64,000 bases of DNA from Sphingobacteriales bacterium 44-61 (GTDB lineage: Bacteria > Bacteroidota > Bacteroidia > Chitinophagales > Chitinophagaceae): positions 12,156 through 76,155 of the forward strand of contig MKTW01000004.1 in the NCBI GenBank assembly GCA_001898405.1, read 5' to 3'. Positions 19,701 to 28,246 of the stretch are shown piece after piece. The position numbers were made by a program, and so were the translations under genes. Positions within the stretch are counted from its first letter, which is position 1; the number at the start of each line of letters is the position of its first letter. Below the pieces are notes generated by a model. It saw only the letters and a program-made list of their open reading frames with translations. It was not told the DNA's origin and ran no database searches.

Positions 19701-20546
19701 ATGTTTAAATATATACTGCTTTCGCTGAGCTTTACCTCAGCCATTGCTGCTTCCGCGCAGAAATTCACTGTGTATACCGCAGCCGGCATGAAACCCATCT
19801 CTATTGACTCTGCTGCGCTTTCACTTTCCACCGCTAACGCAGTTTTCTTTGGTGAGCAGCATAATGACAGCCTGACCCATGTTGCGGAATATGAATTACT
19901 GCAGGCACTTTATAAGATCAGGCAGCAGGAACTGGTATTGAGCCTGGAAATGTTTGAAACTGATTGCCAGCTTGTGCTGGATGAATACCTTGCCGGTTTT
20001 ATCAATGAAGACAAGTTGAAAACAGATGGCCGTGCCTGGAACAATTATACTGATTACAGGCCAATGGTGGAATTTGCAAAACTGAACAGGCTACCGGTTA
20101 TTGCGGCCAATGCTCCACGCCGTTATGTAAATCTTGTTTCCCGGAGGGGAATGGCCAGCCTGGACAGTCTTTCAAAAGAAGCAAAGGGTTGGTTGCCGCC
20201 CCTGCCTTATGATACGCTTGCAGGTGCTTATCATGAAAAGTTCATGGACCTCATGGGCGGGCATGGAAGTTCAAATATTTATTACAGTCAAAGTCTTTGG
20301 GACGCATCCATGTCATATTCCATTTACCGGTTCCTGAAAGGAAAAAAGAATAAACGGAAACTGGTATATCATGTTTGCGGAAGTTTTCATAGTGATGGTA
20401 AACTGGGAACAGCAGCACAATTGCTGAAAAGAAAATCTTCACTGGTGATTAAGAACATAACAGCACTTCCTTCCGATATGTACGAAAAGATGACGAAAGA
20501 AGAACTGGCAGCAATAGCGGATTTTATTATTGTGACTACTCCATAA
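19701..20546 (+). CDS. ChaN-family putative heme-binding protein
   Basis: A 281-residue secreted protein: signal peptide MFKYILLSLSFTSAIAASAQ. The mature part has the ChaN/TIKI-superfamily motif FFGEQHNDSLTH (about residues 51-62), LSLEMFETD, and the late YHVCGSFHSDGKLGT with a further His. ChaN of Campylobacter binds heme and is iron-regulated; related TIKI proteins use the GExH residues for metal. It follows hemJ by 15 bases, so it belongs to the hemH-hemJ unit. There is no lipobox, so it is periplasmic or surface-released rather than a lipoprotein. Role inferred: heme handling outside the cytoplasm. Confidence 0.82.
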   Translation: MFKYILLSLSFTSAIAASAQKFTVYTAAGMKPISIDSAALSLSTANAVFFGEQHNDSLTHVAEYELLQALYKIRQQELVLSLEMFETDCQLVLDEYLAGFINEDKLKTDGRAWNNYTDYRPMVEFAKLNRLPVIAANAPRRYVNLVSRRGMASLDSLSKEAKGWLPPLPYDTLAGAYHEKFMDLMGGHGSSNIYYSQSLWDASMSYSIYRFLKGKKNKRKLVYHVCGSFHSDGKLGTAAQLLKRKSSLVIKNITALPSDMYEKMTKEELAAIADFIIVTTP

Positions 20547-20553
20547 AAAAGCC

Positions 20554-21726
20554 TTACCCCGCGGCTACTACGGGTTTCACCAATTCCCGTACGCTGTCTG
20601 CTTTCTTTTTCTTCCTTCTTCCCCACCATATGTAAAACCCTGTTACGGGCAGGCTTGCCGCGATGAGGCTGGCAAAGAATGCCATGATCTTTCCCGGAAG
20701 GCCCAGTATTGCTCCAACATGAATATCGTAATTCATCCGGACAATCTTGTCTGCAACAGTTGCATCCTTATACTTACCTGCATAGCTACCGTCAGCATGT
20801 AGTTCTTTAGCAGTGTATTGATCATAATGATAATAATCCGCGTTGTAATACGTACCCGGCCGATGATTCACGGCTACTTCCACGGGATCTGTATGGGTTA
20901 AAGGAAAATAAACAGCCAGGGCTTCCTTTTCATTCACATAAGGCTTATGCGCTGCCCACACATAGTCCGCTACATTAATTCCTTCTTTGATCTTTGTGGT
21001 ATCAGACACAGGATGCTTATGCTCCACCATTGATTTTCCACCGCTGCTGACCCAGTATACTGATCTGGCAAACCATTGAAAGCCCCATACCAGCCCGGTA
21101 ATGGCAATAAATATTGCCACCCAGGTCATATAAAACCCCAGCACATTATGCAGATCATAATTCACCCGGCGCCATTTGGCATTCCATTTAATAGAGAAGC
21201 GTTGCTTACGGGCAGCTTTATTCTTTGGCCACCAGAGGATCATTCCTGTGATCAGCATTACCAGGAAGATAAGTGTGGCAGATGCCACAATTGGCTGACC
21301 GATAGCCGGCGGCAACCATAAATAAAAATGTCCATTGACAATGATCCGGAAAAAGTCCCGGTTCATGTTTTTTACTTTCAGGGTTTCACCGGTGTAAGGG
21401 TCAAGATAGATTAACTTATAATTCGATTCATCGTAGTAACTGGCAACTGCAGCTTTTCCTTTACCGGGATATTCCACTCCATTTACTTTGTGACCATCAA
21501 GGTGCTTTTCTGCAACGGCTTTCAACACTGAAGGGGATAGATACTGTATATCCCTGGACTCTACATAAGCATAAGGTTCTGTAATGTTTCGTATCTCCCT
21601 TTCAAAAGCAAGCATGCAACCAGTAATGCCCAGGAACAGCACAATGGCTCCGGATAGTAATCCCAGCCAGAGATGTACAACACCTGTTATTCTTTTTACG
21701 GTTGTTCTGTTTTTCTTTGTTGCCAC
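20554..21726 (-). CDS. PepSY-associated membrane protein, iron-uptake type
   Basis: A 390-residue inner-membrane protein with the PepSY_TM layout: TM1 (about residues 14-34, HLWLGLLSGAIVLFLGITGCML), a periplasmic PepSY domain (about 45-125), paired helices around 140-165 and 195-220, a second PepSY region and a final helix near 355-380, with a basic tail RRKKKKAD. Conserved histidines in VHLWLGL, NYDLHNVLGFY and NYDIHVGAILGLPG fit the family proposed to reduce ferric siderophores in the periplasm. It lies 108 bases downstream of a siderophore receptor gene, across a palindrome, which supports that role. Confidence 0.88.
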   Translation of the reverse strand: MATKKNRTTVKRITGVVHLWLGLLSGAIVLFLGITGCMLAFEREIRNITEPYAYVESRDIQYLSPSVLKAVAEKHLDGHKVNGVEYPGKGKAAVASYYDESNYKLIYLDPYTGETLKVKNMNRDFFRIIVNGHFYLWLPPAIGQPIVASATLIFLVMLITGMILWWPKNKAARKQRFSIKWNAKWRRVNYDLHNVLGFYMTWVAIFIAITGLVWGFQWFARSVYWVSSGGKSMVEHKHPVSDTTKIKEGINVADYVWAAHKPYVNEKEALAVYFPLTHTDPVEVAVNHRPGTYYNADYYHYDQYTAKELHADGSYAGKYKDATVADKIVRMNYDIHVGAILGLPGKIMAFFASLIAASLPVTGFYIWWGRRKKKKADSVRELVKPVVAAG

Positions 21727-21742
21727 GATATTTATGATGTAT

Positions 21743-21806
21743 TCCTTCCCGTTCTTCCCGCCTTACCGGTAAAAATTTACCGGTAAGGCGGGAAGAACGG
21801 GAAGGA
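21743..21806. repeat. 64-bp perfect palindrome, copy B
   Basis: 31-base arms (21743-21773 and 21776-21806), two-base loop; all 64 bases identical to copy A at 6774-6837. It lies 28 bases after the siderophore receptor stop codon and 16 bases before the PepSY gene start. Confidence 0.9.
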
Positions 21807-21834
21807 TGGTTGATGATTGTAACCCCGGTTTTCT

Positions 21835-24249
21835 TTAGAACCTGTAACCAAACGTGATCCTGAAGTTTGTTCCAGGTTCGATCTGGTAATAATATTCGGT
21901 AGTAGCCGGGTTATTATCCAGTTCGTAAGGCGCTCCCTGGAATAAGTATTTGTTCAGTATGTTGTTTACATTCAGTGCAACACTGTATTTGCTGTCTTGC
22001 CAGGAAATGTTTCCATCGAGACGAAAATAATCAGGTAGTTGGTTCGCGATCGTATTAGCTCCCCAATCCCAGGTATTGCGTCCGAGCTGCCATTGGTAAC
22101 CGAGTGACAGGCCAAGTCCTTTTGCTTTTCCATTTTGTAAGCGGTAAGACAGCCAGGCATTGGTTACATGATCGGCGAAACCTGTGCCTGGTACTGCACC
22201 ACCGATCTTGCCTGCATCTTCATCCTTGGTTACTTTAGCCGTAGTATAAGCATAGTTGGCAGTGAGATTCAGGCCACGTATGATCTCACCACGCAGATCG
22301 AATTCGATACCTTCCGTTTGCGTTTGCCCGGTTTGCACCACTTTATATACAGGCCCTGGCACTGTACTTACTACATTGTTGCGGATGATACGGTATACAG
22401 ATGCGGTAGTGCTCCATTTGCCTCCCAGCCAGTCACGCTTAATTCCCAGTTCAATATTGTTACCAGTTACGGGTACGAGCGGTTTATTCAAGCTGTCACT
22501 TCCTTGCTGTGGCACAAAAGCCTGGTCATATAAACCATACACAGATGTTTGCTTGTCGACCGAAACACTGATGCCTGCACGTGGAGTGAATTTGTTGTCG
22601 TCTGAATAAACACCATAAGCATGTTGCTTAATAGTAGTGTAGCGCCCTGCCAGTGTAAGCCGGATACGGTCACGAAGAAAGCGGAGTTCATCCTGTATAT
22701 AAATACTGCTGTAGCTTTCACCAACGATGTTTGCATTGGCACGTGCCCTTAAAGGGAGACTGCGATCAAAGACCGGCAGTTTATCGCCGGGAACATTTCC
22801 ATGAACAGGACTATAAATATTAAAATCAACCGGAACATAATCACCATTATCATCATAACCATATCCCTGGAGCAAAGCTGACTGGCTCCAGTCTGCCATG
22901 TAATCTTTATTGCCCATATCAACACCTGCCAGGATCCGGTGTTGTACTGCACCAGTATTCGCCTGGCCGGTTAAAAAAAATTGTCCCAGTTTGGCTTCGT
23001 TCTCTGCATCCCAGATACTAATGCTGCGGTAGAGGGTGCCATCCTGCAATAATCCTACAGGATAATTAGGCCATTGTGAAGATCCGGTTTGATTGTATTT
23101 CAGGTAAGCTAACTGTGTAGTGAATTTCCAGTTGTCTGAAAAGCGGTGATTGAACGTAAGAAAGATGCTGTGATCTTTTATATCGGTAGGTGCCAGGTTC
23201 GGTTCTGCTAAGGTGAAATTGCGTGGGAGATCACCATATCCTTTTGGAGAGAATACATAAGCAGCACCAATAAGTGCCATCCGCATATACTGGTAAGTGT
23301 ATTCTGCCGTGATGGATGTTTTATCATCCACATTATAAGTGATCACGGGAACGATAGAGTAGCGGTTGTTATAATCAAAATCCCTGTGGGAGCCTTTCAG
23401 TTGCCCCATCAGGTTCAGCCGGTATAATAATTTGCCGTCTTCACTGAGTTTGCCATCCAGGTCGAGTGTGGAACGGTAGGTATCATAGCTGCCCATTGTA
23501 AAGGTGGCTTCGCCTTTGGTGATACCTGTAGGTTTCTTTGTCACCACATTATAAAAGCCAGTAGGCTCTCCATTTGCCAGCATAAAGCCTGCGGGTCCTT
23601 TTACAAATTCAATGCGGTCAACCATACTCATGTCTTCTGTGATCGGGCCCCAGGGCATTTGCACGTTCATACCATTCCGGAAAGAACCGATTTGTTGGCC
23701 ACGCATTGTGATATTGGCATAATTGTCCCAGTGCTCACTGCGTGTTACACCACTTACATTGCGCGTTACGCCTTCGAGCATATCGAATATCTGCTGGTCA
23801 GCGATCACTTTGCTGGTGATCACCTGGATGTTCTGAGGCACTTCCAGCAGGGGAGTTTGCAGGCGAAGCGTGGATGAAGGGCGGCTTACTTTATAATTCC
23901 TTTGCCCACCTTTGATCACTACTTCTTCCAGCTCCTTATCGGAAAGCTTTAGCTGAAGAGCGATCCTTTCTGTATGATCAGCCGATACGGTAACACTTTG
24001 TATAAGCGTCTCATATCCTATCAGTGATATTTCAATTTCATAATTCCCTGCGTTCAGCTTTCTGAATTCAAAATGACCATTGTCGTCAGTTGTTGTTCCT
24101 TTATTGGTATTCTTTAATAATATGGTCACATCAGCGGCTGCTTTGCCATCTGCAGTAGTTACTTTTCCCTGGACCCCGCCAGTTGCCGTTTGAGCCATAC
24201 CTGCACAGGAAAGAGCTGTCATTACTACCAGTAGTATGATCTTCTTCAT
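21835..24249 (-). CDS. TonB-dependent siderophore receptor
   Basis: About 804 residues from the ATG at 24249, which starts a clear signal peptide (MKKIILLVVMTALSCAGMAQ); the longer reading from 24324 is rejected. Domains in order: a carboxypeptidase-regulatory-like (CarboxypepD_reg) domain (about 27-105), a TonB box region, a plug (about 130-255, with VPQNIQVITSKV and VDRIEFVKGPAGFMLANGEPTGFYNVVTKKP), and a barrel ending in NFRITFGYRF with the terminal Phe. Motifs such as FTPRAGISVSVDKQTSVYGLY and TQTEGIEFDLRGE are typical of FhuE/FpvA-type ferric siderophore receptors. The PepSY reductase-like gene follows. A Pho-box-like repeat lies about 220 bases upstream. Confidence 0.93.
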   Translation of the reverse strand: MKKIILLVVMTALSCAGMAQTATGGVQGKVTTADGKAAADVTILLKNTNKGTTTDDNGHFEFRKLNAGNYEIEISLIGYETLIQSVTVSADHTERIALQLKLSDKELEEVVIKGGQRNYKVSRPSSTLRLQTPLLEVPQNIQVITSKVIADQQIFDMLEGVTRNVSGVTRSEHWDNYANITMRGQQIGSFRNGMNVQMPWGPITEDMSMVDRIEFVKGPAGFMLANGEPTGFYNVVTKKPTGITKGEATFTMGSYDTYRSTLDLDGKLSEDGKLLYRLNLMGQLKGSHRDFDYNNRYSIVPVITYNVDDKTSITAEYTYQYMRMALIGAAYVFSPKGYGDLPRNFTLAEPNLAPTDIKDHSIFLTFNHRFSDNWKFTTQLAYLKYNQTGSSQWPNYPVGLLQDGTLYRSISIWDAENEAKLGQFFLTGQANTGAVQHRILAGVDMGNKDYMADWSQSALLQGYGYDDNGDYVPVDFNIYSPVHGNVPGDKLPVFDRSLPLRARANANIVGESYSSIYIQDELRFLRDRIRLTLAGRYTTIKQHAYGVYSDDNKFTPRAGISVSVDKQTSVYGLYDQAFVPQQGSDSLNKPLVPVTGNNIELGIKRDWLGGKWSTTASVYRIIRNNVVSTVPGPVYKVVQTGQTQTEGIEFDLRGEIIRGLNLTANYAYTTAKVTKDEDAGKIGGAVPGTGFADHVTNAWLSYRLQNGKAKGLGLSLGYQWQLGRNTWDWGANTIANQLPDYFRLDGNISWQDSKYSVALNVNNILNKYLFQGAPYELDNNPATTEYYYQIEPGTNFRITFGYRF

Positions 24250-24450
24250 AAATCCGTTATTTTTTAGTTGCTTTTGAAATTTGGCGGGCACATCCCCGAA
24301 AACTTTTGTCAACTGCTTAAACAAAAGAAAACCGGGAATGGCCCTATAAATGGAGGCTGTTTTTAAAATGTTGACTGGCAGCAGTCGTTGTGCACGGACA
24401 CAAAAGTATTTTCATGCGCAGGGGGAATAGCGCTGTATCGGGAAAAAGGA

Positions 24451-24484
24451 TTTACGCAATGGGGAAAGTGACAGTGGATTGACA
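24451..24484 (-). promoter_or_regulatory. conserved upstream box with TGTCA-N6-TGTCA
   Basis: Plus strand begins TTTACGCAATGGGG and ends in TGACA (24469-24473) and TGACA (24480-24484), 11 bases apart. The 34 bases match 27529-27562 at 28 positions without gaps. It lies in the 300-base spacer between the siderophore receptor and the terminator of the DUF4920 gene, so it most likely serves the receptor. Confidence 0.45.
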
Positions 24485-24500
24485 AAGGGAGGGAAGGCCA

Positions 24501-24526
24501 AAAAAAATGCCCGCATGTGCGGGCAT
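24501..24526 (-). terminator. intrinsic terminator of the DUF4920 gene
   Basis: Stem ATGCCCGCA / TGCGGGCAT (24507-24515, 24518-24526), two-base loop, with seven A on the plus strand before it, giving a U-run on the minus-strand transcript. It lies 23 bases after the stop codon. Confidence 0.85.
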
Positions 24527-24549
24527 AGCAATAATTATTTCAACGATGT

Positions 24550-25023
24550 TTATTCTACAACAACAATACCTTTTGCAGTAAAGCGGATCTCTTTTTGTGG
24601 TTGAGTGATCGCAGCAATTTCTTCTTTCGATTTCTTTGCATCTTCAGCATAGTGTTTCAACTCATCTACAGATGTCGTTTTCATCTGAGCCTGACCATCC
24701 AGTACGATCGTTTTTCCTTTAATAGCTTCAGGTAAGAAGAATGCATAATCCTTCATTTTTACAAAAGCAGTGGTGGTATCATTTACCGCCAGTTTGATCC
24801 AGCATCCTTTTTTGGAACATACTTCCAAAACTTTGGCTTTGATCTTTGTATCGAAGGATTCTTTCTTCTCGAGTTTGGCAGGTATTTCAGCTATATTGAT
24901 CGCTCCGTCGGCAGTTGTTCTTTCACCATACCATTCACCAGGTTTTGCGTCACCGGCTGGAGGTTGGGCCATTACTGCAGAAGCGGACAGGGCAAGTGCA
25001 AAGAGAGAAAATAATTTTTTCAT
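24550..25023 (-). CDS. secreted DUF4920-domain protein
   Basis: 157 residues from the ATG at 25023, which opens a signal peptide (MKKLFSLFALALSASAVMAQ); the longer reading from 25053 is unlikely. The core AKVLEVCSKKGCWIKLAV (two cysteines five residues apart) followed by FVKMKDYAFFLPEAIKGKTIVLDGQA is the DUF4920 pattern, a Bacteroidota OB-like domain of unknown function. It is a single gene with its own terminator. The two Cys may bind a metal or form a disulfide; this is not known for the family as far as I know. Its neighbours are iron- and heme-related. Confidence 0.85.
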   Translation of the reverse strand: MKKLFSLFALALSASAVMAQPPAGDAKPGEWYGERTTADGAINIAEIPAKLEKKESFDTKIKAKVLEVCSKKGCWIKLAVNDTTTAFVKMKDYAFFLPEAIKGKTIVLDGQAQMKTTSVDELKHYAEDAKKSKEEIAAITQPQKEIRFTAKGIVVVE

Positions 25024-25139
25024 GATTACAGGTTTAATAAATAGTGGGTGCAAAAATAATTAATATGTCAGTTATTTAGCCATAAAACGGTAAAAAGCTG
25101 CGGTATTTTAACTAACCTGTTGGTAAAGCGGAGAATACC

Positions 25140-26285
25140 TCATTCCGGCATCTCCGGCATCCTCATACGCAACGGCTCTGCAGTGATAGCATTTAAAAAA
25201 GCGATGATATCGTCTCTCTCCTGTTTTGCCAGGCCAAGCCGGCGGATCAGCCTGTCCTTTTTGGGAGACAGCGTATCTCCAACTGCTCCCGACCCTGGTA
25301 ACGGCATACCCGCATTATACATGTTCATCAGTTCATTGATATTATCAAAAAGCCCGTTATGCATCCAGGGCCTGGTGCGTATCACATCCCTGAGTGAAGG
25401 TGTTTTGAAACGACCCACATCTTCTGCACGGTGAGTAACGGCATAGCGGCCAAGATCTTCATGCTCCTGCTGATAATAGGTAAGGCCTATATTATGAAAA
25501 TCATTATCGGTAAACAAAGGGCCGTTATGGCAATTCATGCAACCTGCTTTGGTACGGAACAGGTGCAACCCACGCAATGCTGCATCGCTCATTGCATTCT
25601 TTTCACCGGAAAGAAAATCATCAAAATCGCTTTTACGGCTCACAAGGGTCCGTTGAAATGCTGCCAGCGCACCTGTCACGGTTTCTGGTGATATTTCCGG
25701 GCGGCCGTAGGCAGAATCGAACAATAGCTTATAGCCAGGAATACGACGCAGCTTCATCATCACTTCTGCCATATCACTATGCATTTCTGTTTCACTGTTG
25801 ATAGGGCCGAATGCCTGGTCTTCCAGGCTTCTGCTTCTTCCGTCCCAGAATAGTTGTTTGTAATACCATACATTCAACAGGGTGGGTGAATTCCTTTTAT
25901 TCATTTGATGATCATGCCCTAATGATTTACTGCGGCCATCCGTCCAGGAAAGATCAGGGATATGGCAACTGGCACAGGAGATCTGGTTGCTGCCACTCAG
26001 CCTCCGGTCAAAGAACAGGATCTTACCCAATTGAATAAGATGCTTCAAAGAATCCATGTATGGCTTTAAAGGGCTTTCGGGAATAATACCCAGTTCTTTC
26101 CATGCAATGGTTGAATCAATGAAAGGAGCAGGCCACTGGTCTGATGGCAGTGAATATAAAAAGCGAAGCGTGTCTTCGTAAGTGCCGGCTGGTATATTGA
26201 TCCCTTTCGGCTGAAGCCTGCTCATGGATACTGAGCAAGCCACTACAAAAAAACTGATTGCAGCAATCGCGATTAATTTCCTCAT
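25140..26285 (-). CDS. di-heme cytochrome c peroxidase, lipoprotein
   Basis: About 381 residues from the ATG at 26285, whose signal peptide ends in FFVVAC, a lipobox; the longer reading from 26306 overlaps the upstream gene. Two heme c sites are present: CASCH in the N-terminal domain and CMNCH in the C-terminal domain, with FDRRLSGSNQISC, the typical region before the first. This is the CcpA/MauG family, which reduces H2O2 with electrons from cytochrome c in the periplasm, or modifies proteins in MauG-type members. KTPSLRDVIRTRPWMHNGLF is the usual late motif. Co-directional with the nitroreductase gene 17 bases upstream. Confidence 0.93.
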   Translation of the reverse strand: MRKLIAIAAISFFVVACSVSMSRLQPKGINIPAGTYEDTLRFLYSLPSDQWPAPFIDSTIAWKELGIIPESPLKPYMDSLKHLIQLGKILFFDRRLSGSNQISCASCHIPDLSWTDGRSKSLGHDHQMNKRNSPTLLNVWYYKQLFWDGRSRSLEDQAFGPINSETEMHSDMAEVMMKLRRIPGYKLLFDSAYGRPEISPETVTGALAAFQRTLVSRKSDFDDFLSGEKNAMSDAALRGLHLFRTKAGCMNCHNGPLFTDNDFHNIGLTYYQQEHEDLGRYAVTHRAEDVGRFKTPSLRDVIRTRPWMHNGLFDNINELMNMYNAGMPLPGSGAVGDTLSPKKDRLIRRLGLAKQERDDIIAFLNAITAEPLRMRMPEMPE

Positions 26286-26302
26286 AACCAAAAATACGGC
26301 TA

Positions 26303-26881
26303 TCACTTAACCCATTTCACCTTTTCTTCCATTGGCAACCTTGTAGCTGATGTGGAGGGGATCGCTACCTGCCCGATATAGAAAAAGCCCAGCAATTTGT
26401 CCTGTTCATCCAGACCAAAGAATGATTTGGCAGATGCTTTATAAGTGATGCCTCCTGTGGTCCAGTACCCACCCAGGCCATAAGCCGTAACAGATAAATA
26501 AATGTTCTGCACGGCGCAGGCCACTGCTTCTATGTCTTCAATTTCAGGAATGGGTTTGCTGGTGGTCCGTTTCATACCGATCGCAATAATATGTGAAGCA
26601 CGCAGCGGTTGTTGTTTCAGTTTATTGTAAGTGATCTCTTTGAAATTATCACCTGCTTCATTTTTATATAACTCACTTTGAAAATCGGCCAGTTGCTGAA
26701 GCCCATTCCCGCTGAAAACCGTGAACTGCCAGGGCTCTGTTCTACCATGATTGGGAGCCCATGTGGCATTGGTCAGTATTTCAGTAATTATTGCATCATC
26801 TACTTTCCGGGAAGTATCAAACTGATCGGGGAATACGGAACGGCGGCGACGGGCCAGCTCATTAAAAAGATCGGGACTCAT
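26303..26881 (-). CDS. nitroreductase family protein
   Basis: A 192-residue FMN enzyme of the nitroreductase family. RRRRSVFPDQFD near the N-terminus matches the phosphate-binding arginine motif, ATWAPNHGRTEPWQF is the classic family signature, and GGYWTTGGI with LGFFYIGQVAIP closes the fold. Such enzymes use NAD(P)H to reduce nitro, quinone or flavin substrates; the true substrate is unknown. The start MSPDLFNEL (26881) is preferred to the ATG six codons upstream (26899). It lies directly upstream of the cytochrome c peroxidase gene and is probably co-transcribed. The 250 bases between it and the next gene upstream show nothing clear. Confidence 0.9.
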   Translation of the reverse strand: MSPDLFNELARRRRSVFPDQFDTSRKVDDAIITEILTNATWAPNHGRTEPWQFTVFSGNGLQQLADFQSELYKNEAGDNFKEITYNKLKQQPLRASHIIAIGMKRTTSKPIPEIEDIEAVACAVQNIYLSVTAYGLGGYWTTGGITYKASAKSFFGLDEQDKLLGFFYIGQVAIPSTSATRLPMEEKVKWVK

Positions 26882-27131
26882 TAAAAAAAATTTCCGCAAA
26901 AATAATAAAAGAGGAATTGGATCAACTATCTAAAGTTTAAAGCCTATACAATTCCAAGAGACTTCCGGGGCAGTTCTTATTGGGCAATCAGGAAAGAAAA
27001 AGCTTGTTGCTCTCAACATCATCATTGCTTCAGCTTATACCAAGCTCAAACTCCCGGCTTATAAAGCCCAACTGTTTTTAGTGCCGTCTTAAGACTAAGA
27101 CCACACCTTTATGATCCACATTTATGATATA

Positions 27132-27464
27132 CTAATGATCTTCGAACAAACGGATCAGTTCCAGCGACTTCAATTCTGTATCTGCTGTTTCCAGCATATT
27201 ATCGAAATCCGTCAGTTCACGCAAACTCAACAATAGTTTCATTCCTTCACAAGGCGTTGGGATAACGATGCAACGCAGCGTACGGCTTTGTGAAAGGTCC
27301 TGATCATTCTTTATTTTCTTTAGCCACCAGCGGAAATCATCGAAATCTCCTCTGCCAAAAGTGACCATCAGGTTGCCATAACCTACCTGTATCTTCTCAC
27401 ATTCCGGGCATCTCACCACATAGCCAGTGGTATCATCATGATATAGGGTTTGATAATGACACAT
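27132..27464 (-). CDS. small DUF6686-like protein with CPEC motif
   Basis: A 110-residue cytoplasmic protein. The N-terminal MCHYQTLYHDDTTGYVVRC is followed by CPEC (with the Cys before it, C-x-x-C type pair), then GNLMVTFGRGDFDDFRWWL. I associate this pattern with the Bacteroidota family DUF6686, of unknown function; that label is from memory. The cysteines could hold a metal. Single gene, about 230 bases away from its neighbours. Upstream it has a box matching the one in front of the siderophore receptor at 28 of 34 positions, including the TGTCA-N6-TGTCA repeat, so it may belong to the same iron/heme regulon. Confidence 0.75.
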   Translation of the reverse strand: MCHYQTLYHDDTTGYVVRCPECEKIQVGYGNLMVTFGRGDFDDFRWWLKKIKNDQDLSQSRTLRCIVIPTPCEGMKLLLSLRELTDFDNMLETADTELKSLELIRLFEDH

Positions 27465-27528
27465 ACTGTTTCTTTTGGTAAAAGTGCGGGAAGAAAAACG
27501 AACAGGCTTACGATATCCGCAAACACCG

Positions 27529-27562
27529 TTTACGCAATGGGAAATCTGACATTGGGCTGACA
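27529..27562 (-). promoter_or_regulatory. conserved upstream box with TGTCA-N6-TGTCA
   Basis: Plus strand begins TTTACGCAATGGGA and ends with TGACA (27547-27551) and TGACA (27558-27562). It matches 24451-24484 at 28 of 34 positions. A second TTACG lies 22 bases to the left (27508). It is 65 to 100 bases upstream of the DUF6686-like gene. Confidence 0.45.
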
Positions 27563-27672
27563 GTTTAGCTGTGTTGGAGGAGAATGGGTGGTTATAAAAG
27601 TAGTGGCTTTTAAATTAAGAGAATTTGCTCACGAGGGTGTAGTTTGGAATATCTACTCGAAAATAGTTTAAA

Positions 27673-27772
27673 GTGTCCCCCACAAAGCCACAAAGAGCAC
27701 AAAGAAACTCAATATGAGCTATTTAGAGTGCTAAATTAAATCCTTTGTGCTCTTTGTGGCTTTGTGGGACAC
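27673..27772. repeat. long inverted repeat with CACAAAG words
   Basis: Arms 27673-27704 and 27743-27772 pair over 30 bases with a two-base bulge (five C against three); 38 bases lie between. The arms are made of CCACAAAG and AGCACAAAG words, like the palindrome between hemE and hemF. It is in the gene-free 780-base region between the DUF6686-like gene and nrdB. The part 27563-27672 shows nothing I can name. Confidence 0.85.
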
Positions 27773-27802
27773 CCGGTTTTTTGTTCACCGAACCCCCTTT
27801 TT

Positions 27803-27847
27803 TCTGTGGGAAAAACGATACGGTTTCCCCCTTGTTTTTCCCACAGA
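27803..27847. repeat. 14-bp-arm hairpin upstream of the riboswitch
   Basis: TCTGTGGGAAAAAC (27803-27816) and GTTTTTCCCACAGA (27834-27847), 17-base loop. Could end transcription in either direction before the riboswitch transcript begins; a T-run precedes it on the plus strand rather than following it, so the direction favoured is minus only weakly. Confidence 0.6.
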
Positions 27848-27998
27848 TTTTGTATGCCGACCCCATCAAAATATAATCTTTTCACTCCTGACCTCCGGCC
27901 CTTTGAGACAAAAAAAACTATCCACAATTGTTAGAAAGTATGAACGGGTATTTCCTCATTTTACAGCTACATTCGTTTTAGTTCTTGCAAGTAATTCA

Positions 27999-28201
27999 AC
28001 CGGTGCAGGCAGCCAAGGCTGCGTGCTTAATAGGGGAATCGTGTGAAAATCACGGGCTGACGGGCAACTGTAATCCGCCAGAACAAAGGTGGAAAGCCAG
28101 GACACCTGCCATAATGAATTAATTGTTGGGGACCTTCCCGGATCTAAGGTACCGGCAAAAGACCGATCAACTAACATTACCCTCCCAGGGTGTGGATTTT
28201 T
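27999..28201 (+). promoter_or_regulatory. cobalamin riboswitch controlling nrdB
   Basis: The aptamer (about 27999-28115) has the known conserved blocks in order: GGTGC near the 5' end, TAATAGGGAATC, a GTG...CAC hairpin, GGGCTGACGGGCAACTGTAA with the B12-box core GCAACTGTAA at 28064-28073, CCGCCAG, and the 3' block AGCCAGGACACCTGCC (28095-28110). Downstream, ACCCT/AGGGT (28179-28191) forms a short stem followed within six bases by five T, a possible terminator, and ACCTT/AAGGT (28132-28150) could compete. The first gene is nrdB at 28247. Known cases of this arrangement switch off a B12-independent ribonucleotide reductase when adenosylcobalamin is plentiful. Confidence 0.93.
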
Positions 28202-28246
28202 CGTCTCTTGTCGTGCCGCATTTTATCATTGTTCAACTGTAATGCT

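Noticed and set aside
27465-27998. A missed gene in the long spacer before the riboswitch
   Set aside because: Short frames here are made from the inverted repeats and have no motif; the region is explained by regulatory box, repeats and the riboswitch.
28190-28246. Upstream extension of nrdB by 19 residues
   Set aside because: It would place the start inside the riboswitch expression platform and the added residues are Cys-rich and unlike R2 proteins.
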